This document shows, in pieces, positions 25,353 through 28,734 of a stretch of DNA of 28,734 nucleotides. Origin of the DNA: Gammaproteobacteria bacterium RIFCSPHIGHO2_12_FULL_37_14 (GTDB lineage: Bacteria; Pseudomonadota; Gammaproteobacteria; DSM-16500); assembly GCA_001801485.1 (NCBI GenBank), contig MGXV01000008.1:6918-35651 (forward strand). The letters are read 5' to 3'. The notes beneath the pieces were generated by a model. The model was given only the letters and a program-made list of their open reading frames with translations, made no database searches and was not told the DNA's origin. The stretch's first letter is position 1; every line of letters begins with the position of its first letter. The position numbers were made by a program, and so were the translations under genes.

Positions 25353-25796
25353 ATGAACAAAATAATTATTTTGCTTTTTATGTTTATTATTGCTGCATGT
25401 ACTGTGCAACAGACCAGCACATTGCCTCCATCTGCTCAGAATATTTCAGATAAACAACAAATTCTAAACACTCTTACCGTAGCAGTAAAAAAACAACACC
25501 ATGTTGATGTTGTATTTACTGTCAATTATTTAAAAATGCGTGATCATTGGGCTTATATTGAAACAACAGGAGGCGGTGATCCTGGCATTAAAGCCGTCTT
25601 ACGCAAGATTAATAATAAATGGATAATAGCCAAACCGACTTATCCTTGTTTGCCAGGCTGCTATGACGGCAATACCGCTTGCGCTGATGGTGAATTGACA
25701 TGCAAAAATACACTACATCAACAATTTCCTAAGGCACCTATTAGTATTTTCCCTTCACCTGATGCCAAACGCATGGTTTTTATCACCAATGATTGA
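25353..25796 (+). CDS. small Cys-rich lipoprotein
   Basis: The 147-residue protein has a lipoprotein signal peptide: MNKIIILLFMFIIAAC, with lipobox IAAC and the lipidated cysteine at 16. The mature part of 132 residues has a conserved-looking segment DVVFTVNYLKMRDHWAYIE, GGGDPGIKAVLRKINNKW, and a cluster of four cysteines (99, 103, 110 and 117) that could form two disulfides in the periplasm. I do not recognise the family. The residue after the lipid cysteine is Thr, so outer-membrane sorting is likely. It is divergent from the recombinase gene. Confidence 0.75.
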   Translation: MNKIIILLFMFIIAACTVQQTSTLPPSAQNISDKQQILNTLTVAVKKQHHVDVVFTVNYLKMRDHWAYIETTGGGDPGIKAVLRKINNKWIIAKPTYPCLPGCYDGNTACADGELTCKNTLHQQFPKAPISIFPSPDAKRMVFITND

Positions 25797-25880
25797 TTAG
25801 CACTTTTAAACAAGATACTCTTTATACCTATATTATCGACTCATACAATACATCACATCATAAGAAAATAAGGAAGCGCG

Positions 25881-28283
25881 ATGCATTCAAATATCGATGC
25901 TAATCAATTTTTGACAATTGAAGAAATTACTCGTAGTAAATTAGTAGGATTAACATTAAAGCATTTTTTTCCGTTTTCAATTAGCGAGGTAAAAATATTA
26001 TTCGAAACAACTCAAGAGATGCTTAAAAGTTTAAATGAAAATGAGCAATATTTTGAGAAAAAATTTAGTCAAATTATTTTTGGTACAATGGTCATTTCAT
26101 TTGTTATTGAAAATGTAAAATATGGAATGAACTATTATCCTCACCCAACTATTCAGCGTTATGATGTGATAAACGTTTTAAATAACTTGCATGATCGTCA
26201 AGCAATAAGAAAATTTATCCTTGAGATTGGCACTAAAGTACTAAATAAAGAATTGCCATTTAGCTATGATTATATCGATGAATTTTTTCCTACATTAAGT
26301 ACCAACGTTCCTTTTATTAAATTATTGTGTGAGAAATATCTTTGCTCAGCTACCAAAGAAGGCGCTAACATTGGTGTAGTAGCTAGGTTTACTCAAGATA
26401 AAGAGCGGAGCTTGCATGCTCCTGTCAATGATCAGGCTGTTTATGAGGATTTGTTACAGAATTGTAATATTATAAATAATCAATTTGAAACGGATATTAA
26501 TACTCAACTATTATCTATTTCTATTCGACAGTTGCCACTTAGCTTTAAGGCGGTGTATTTAGGCAATCTTGCAGTAATAAAACAATTACATAACGATGGA
26601 GCAAATATCTTTTATTTAATTCATTGTCATAATATGGCGATCGATATTGTCTCTTTTGCGGCATATGTAGGTAAAAATGATATCGTAGAATATTTTTTGC
26701 CTCTCGTTGAACAACTGCCACGATATGAAAATTTTTGTCGAATTTCTCCGTTATTATGGGCTATTTTAGGCGATCATCCCAATACAGTTAACATTGTTCT
26801 TGATTATTATAAAAAAAACAAAATTGATATTCGTGAAGAATTAAATTACGAAGTGAAAATAAAAATTAGCAACGGTATATATGAAATACATAAAATTTTG
26901 GATTTTGCAATTCAAAGAAACGTTAATGATATCATTGTGAGTATTTTGCCTTTCGTTAAAAATTATACAGTTGAAACAGTCAAACATGCATTGAGATCAC
27001 AAAATACAGTTTATGTGGATTGCGCAATTAACAGTAGACAGCACTCGGTTAAGAAATGGTTGGCACTTATTTTCAATCCAAAATATTTTCAATGTAACGA
27101 TTTTACTTTTAATACTCTTGCTAAAATTTTGTTTAATGATGATTTTCAAAACGATGAATCTAAATTAAAATGGAAAATTAATAATTATTTTTATACGAAG
27201 AAAAAATTATTAATTTATTTATTGGAAAAGGTTGGTATAAATAGTTCTGGCTTAGAGCTATTAATGGGTGCAATTAATCGATTAAAAAAGGAATCATCAC
27301 TACAAGAAAAGATATTTTTGTTAAAAGTATTTCTTGATTGTGAAAAAGTCGAACTAGGAAAAGAATTAATTCATTCAATTAACATTGCTATCGAGAAAAC
27401 GGTTGTTCAGGAGAATCGTGGACAATATCAAGCGTGTTTGTTTGAAATATTGCTTTCGAAGTATGAAGAAAAGCTAGAGAAAGTATATATTTTGGATGAG
27501 CTGATGTTATTTGTTAAGAGCGAGCTTGAAAAAATTGTTTCCATCGATTTTAAAAACAAATTAGAAATATTAATTCACTCAATGAATGAATTTTTGGAGG
27601 AAAATGTTAAAAATAATAAAATTGAAAAATTTAATTATTTGCTTGATTTACTAAAACAATTCAATCGGTCTGATCAAATTCGCGTCCTGGTTAAACTTTA
27701 TATTACATGTGGTGTCTGTCATGATTATACTTTTATTATGTATTTAGAAAGAATGTTATCTGATTACCAAGCATTCAATACCAATCACTGTCTCAAAGCC
27801 TTTGCGCAAGCACGCAGCAGGCTGGATAGTCATCTGCCAATCGAATTGTGTGATTATTTTTTTAATAAAATCCCAAGATCCGAAATATTTAACCAGCCGA
27901 ATATAGCCGAAAGTGAATATCCTATTTATGAAAATTATAATATAGAATCTATTTTAACTTCCTTGCTTTATTCAATACGTAATATTATTGATAATACCGA
28001 GTTAGTTGAAAAATATAAAGCGACGATTGTAGCAATCATGGAATTATCAGCGGATAACTTTTATAAACTTTCATCTTCAGAGCAAGAAAAATTATCAATC
28101 ATCTTGGGGGATGTACAAATGAAAAAGTTGTTAGATCAATCAATTGATTCAAGTGTTTTAGAGAAAATTTATATGACGAATAGCCAAAAAAGGGGAGAGC
28201 AATTTGTATTTTTTAAAAGCAATAGCAGTTTAAGTTTACCGCCATCAGCTGAGCGAAAAACATTTTTTTTGTATAACTCCTGA
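25881..28283 (+). CDS. 800-residue ankyrin-like repeat protein, candidate effector
   Basis: No enzyme domain is recognised. The protein has no signal peptide or membrane segment and looks entirely helical. The N-terminal 20-62 region (KLVGLTLKHFFPFSISEVKI, then LFETTQEMLKSLNENEQYFE) has the spacing of a divergent F-box, which I rate as weak. Residues about 210-315 carry ankyrin-like repeats: FKAVYLGNLAVIKQLHNDGA, FAAYVGKNDIVEYFLPLVEQ, LLWAILGDHPNTVNIVLDYY. The remaining 480 residues may form a long helical solenoid. The tail is SLSLPPSAERKTFFLYNS. The ribosome site AAGGAAG (25869-25875) is good. Ankyrin proteins of this kind in Legionellales are often translocated effectors; here this is inference. 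Confidence 0.7.
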   Translation: MHSNIDANQFLTIEEITRSKLVGLTLKHFFPFSISEVKILFETTQEMLKSLNENEQYFEKKFSQIIFGTMVISFVIENVKYGMNYYPHPTIQRYDVINVLNNLHDRQAIRKFILEIGTKVLNKELPFSYDYIDEFFPTLSTNVPFIKLLCEKYLCSATKEGANIGVVARFTQDKERSLHAPVNDQAVYEDLLQNCNIINNQFETDINTQLLSISIRQLPLSFKAVYLGNLAVIKQLHNDGANIFYLIHCHNMAIDIVSFAAYVGKNDIVEYFLPLVEQLPRYENFCRISPLLWAILGDHPNTVNIVLDYYKKNKIDIREELNYEVKIKISNGIYEIHKILDFAIQRNVNDIIVSILPFVKNYTVETVKHALRSQNTVYVDCAINSRQHSVKKWLALIFNPKYFQCNDFTFNTLAKILFNDDFQNDESKLKWKINNYFYTKKKLLIYLLEKVGINSSGLELLMGAINRLKKESSLQEKIFLLKVFLDCEKVELGKELIHSINIAIEKTVVQENRGQYQACLFEILLSKYEEKLEKVYILDELMLFVKSELEKIVSIDFKNKLEILIHSMNEFLEENVKNNKIEKFNYLLDLLKQFNRSDQIRVLVKLYITCGVCHDYTFIMYLERMLSDYQAFNTNHCLKAFAQARSRLDSHLPIELCDYFFNKIPRSEIFNQPNIAESEYPIYENYNIESILTSLLYSIRNIIDNTELVEKYKATIVAIMELSADNFYKLSSSEQEKLSIILGDVQMKKLLDQSIDSSVLEKIYMTNSQKRGEQFVFFKSNSSLSLPPSAERKTFFLYNS

Positions 28284-28336
28284 TGGTTTGAATCGGATTT
28301 TGCAACAGATTTCACAATTTTCCCAAAACACAACAC

Positions 28337-28429
28337 GGCAATTTTTGGATAGCTCTTATTAACAATCGTGTTATTGGCACAATAGCATTAGCTGATATTG
28401 GTAATCATCAATAGGACCTACGTATTGAC
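28337..28429 (+). pseudogene. remnant of a GNAT-family N-acetyltransferase
   Basis: In one frame the interval reads GNFWIALINNRVIGTIAL, then ADIGNHQ, a stop at 28412-28414, and DLRID. This resembles the acetyl-CoA-side block of GNAT enzymes (FWVA, VVGTIAL, an alpha/beta turn, then a Q-x2-L-R segment). Nothing recognisable precedes or follows, so only about 30 codons survive. The 28284-28592 interval otherwise shows no gene. The similarity is read by eye and should be treated as moderate. Confidence 0.45.
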
Positions 28430-28592
28430 AGCCTGATATTTTTCGAGCTTTGCGATCAAATTTGGATTTTCTCTCCAGTTTAGCCCTTTTTCTGACATTA
28501 TATCTTGCCATTTAAGTTTCTCTTAAGGCATATCTGTCAAAATTTAGATCATACTCATTATAACAAATAATAAGCAACGAGAGGGGTGCCGA

Positions 28593-28734
28593 GTGGAATC
28601 AAGAAATCAAAATAATCCATTAGAATTCTTAGACAAGAATATTAAACGATACTTGTGCACTTTTTTAGATGCAAATGGTCTTTTTGCTATGAAGCAAACA
28701 TCAAGAGAATGGAAGCATATTATTACCGAGGACA
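28593..28734 (+). CDS. start of an F-box-like protein, cut by the right edge
   Basis: The frame opens with GTG at 28593 behind a strong ribosome site GAGAGGGG (28579-28586), six bases away. The 47 visible residues begin MESRNQNNPLEFLDKNIKRY and continue LCTFLDANGLFAMKQTSREW, KHIITED. The pattern (an I-x2-YL core, LF, then a serine/threonine-rich turn, W and II) follows the F-box plan of the clear F-box protein at 12074, without the leading LP. The rest of the gene lies outside the window, so repeats after the F-box cannot be seen. A possible TATAAC -10 box lies at 28559-28564 with a weak partner. Confidence 0.6.
   Translation, partial: MESRNQNNPLEFLDKNIKRYLCTFLDANGLFAMKQTSREWKHIITED

Overview
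The window is AT-rich DNA from a gammaproteobacterium, most likely a host-associated member of the Legionellales (the Coxiella/Legionella/Berkiella neighbourhood). Several things point there. The pgsA, tRNA-Gly, tRNA-Cys, tRNA-Leu order and the asd, fimV, truA order are gammaproteobacterial. The NAD-dependent glutamate dehydrogenase is the large 1,610-residue type. The MlaE-type permease carries a fused STAS domain. Eukaryote-like proteins (a clear F-box protein, a second F-box-like protein at the right edge, and a long ankyrin-like protein) sit among housekeeping genes, as in bacteria that deliver effectors into amoebae or other eukaryotic cells. The genus is an inference; no rRNA or type IV secretion gene is present to fix it.

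Layout. 1-1064: the end of pgsA, then three tRNAs behind a good sigma70-type promoter. 1174-11156: a plus-strand housekeeping block of fdxA, tsaB, the large glutamate dehydrogenase, a haloalkane-dehalogenase-like protein without its nucleophile, asd, a miniature FimV, truA and accD. 11227-12027: a SPOR-domain protein of DedD type. 12074-13303: the F-box protein. 13321-13400: a G/C-rich palindromic repeat that also supplies the 3' end of the minus-strand lpxH gene. 14259-15560: an unrecognised small protein and a higBA toxin-antitoxin pair with a 20-bp palindromic operator. 15839-16992: adk overlapping a DUF2147 secreted protein. 17116-18839: a small beta-rich protein and a convergent membrane protein sharing a terminator. 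19108-22509: a lipid-transport operon (STAS-MlaE, MlaF, MlaD) followed by a TonB-C-terminal protein. 22540-23919: an 18-codon ORF, a seven-helix SWEET-like membrane protein and a glutathione S-transferase. 23942-25240: a solitary tyrosine recombinase on the minus strand. 25353-28734: a small lipoprotein, an 800-residue ankyrin-like protein, the remnant of a GNAT acetyltransferase, and the start of the second F-box-like gene.

How the genes relate. The housekeeping genes look intact, with normal catalytic motifs. Accessory material is inserted between them, namely the F-box genes, the membrane protein, higBA, the recombinase and the decayed GNAT. The strongest candidates for new biology are the F-box/ankyrin proteins, the dehalogenase-fold protein with Gly in place of the catalytic Asp, the 118-residue FimV, and the replacement of the usual accessory lipoprotein by a TonB-like protein after the Mla-type genes. 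All family assignments come from reading motifs by eye; no database search was run.
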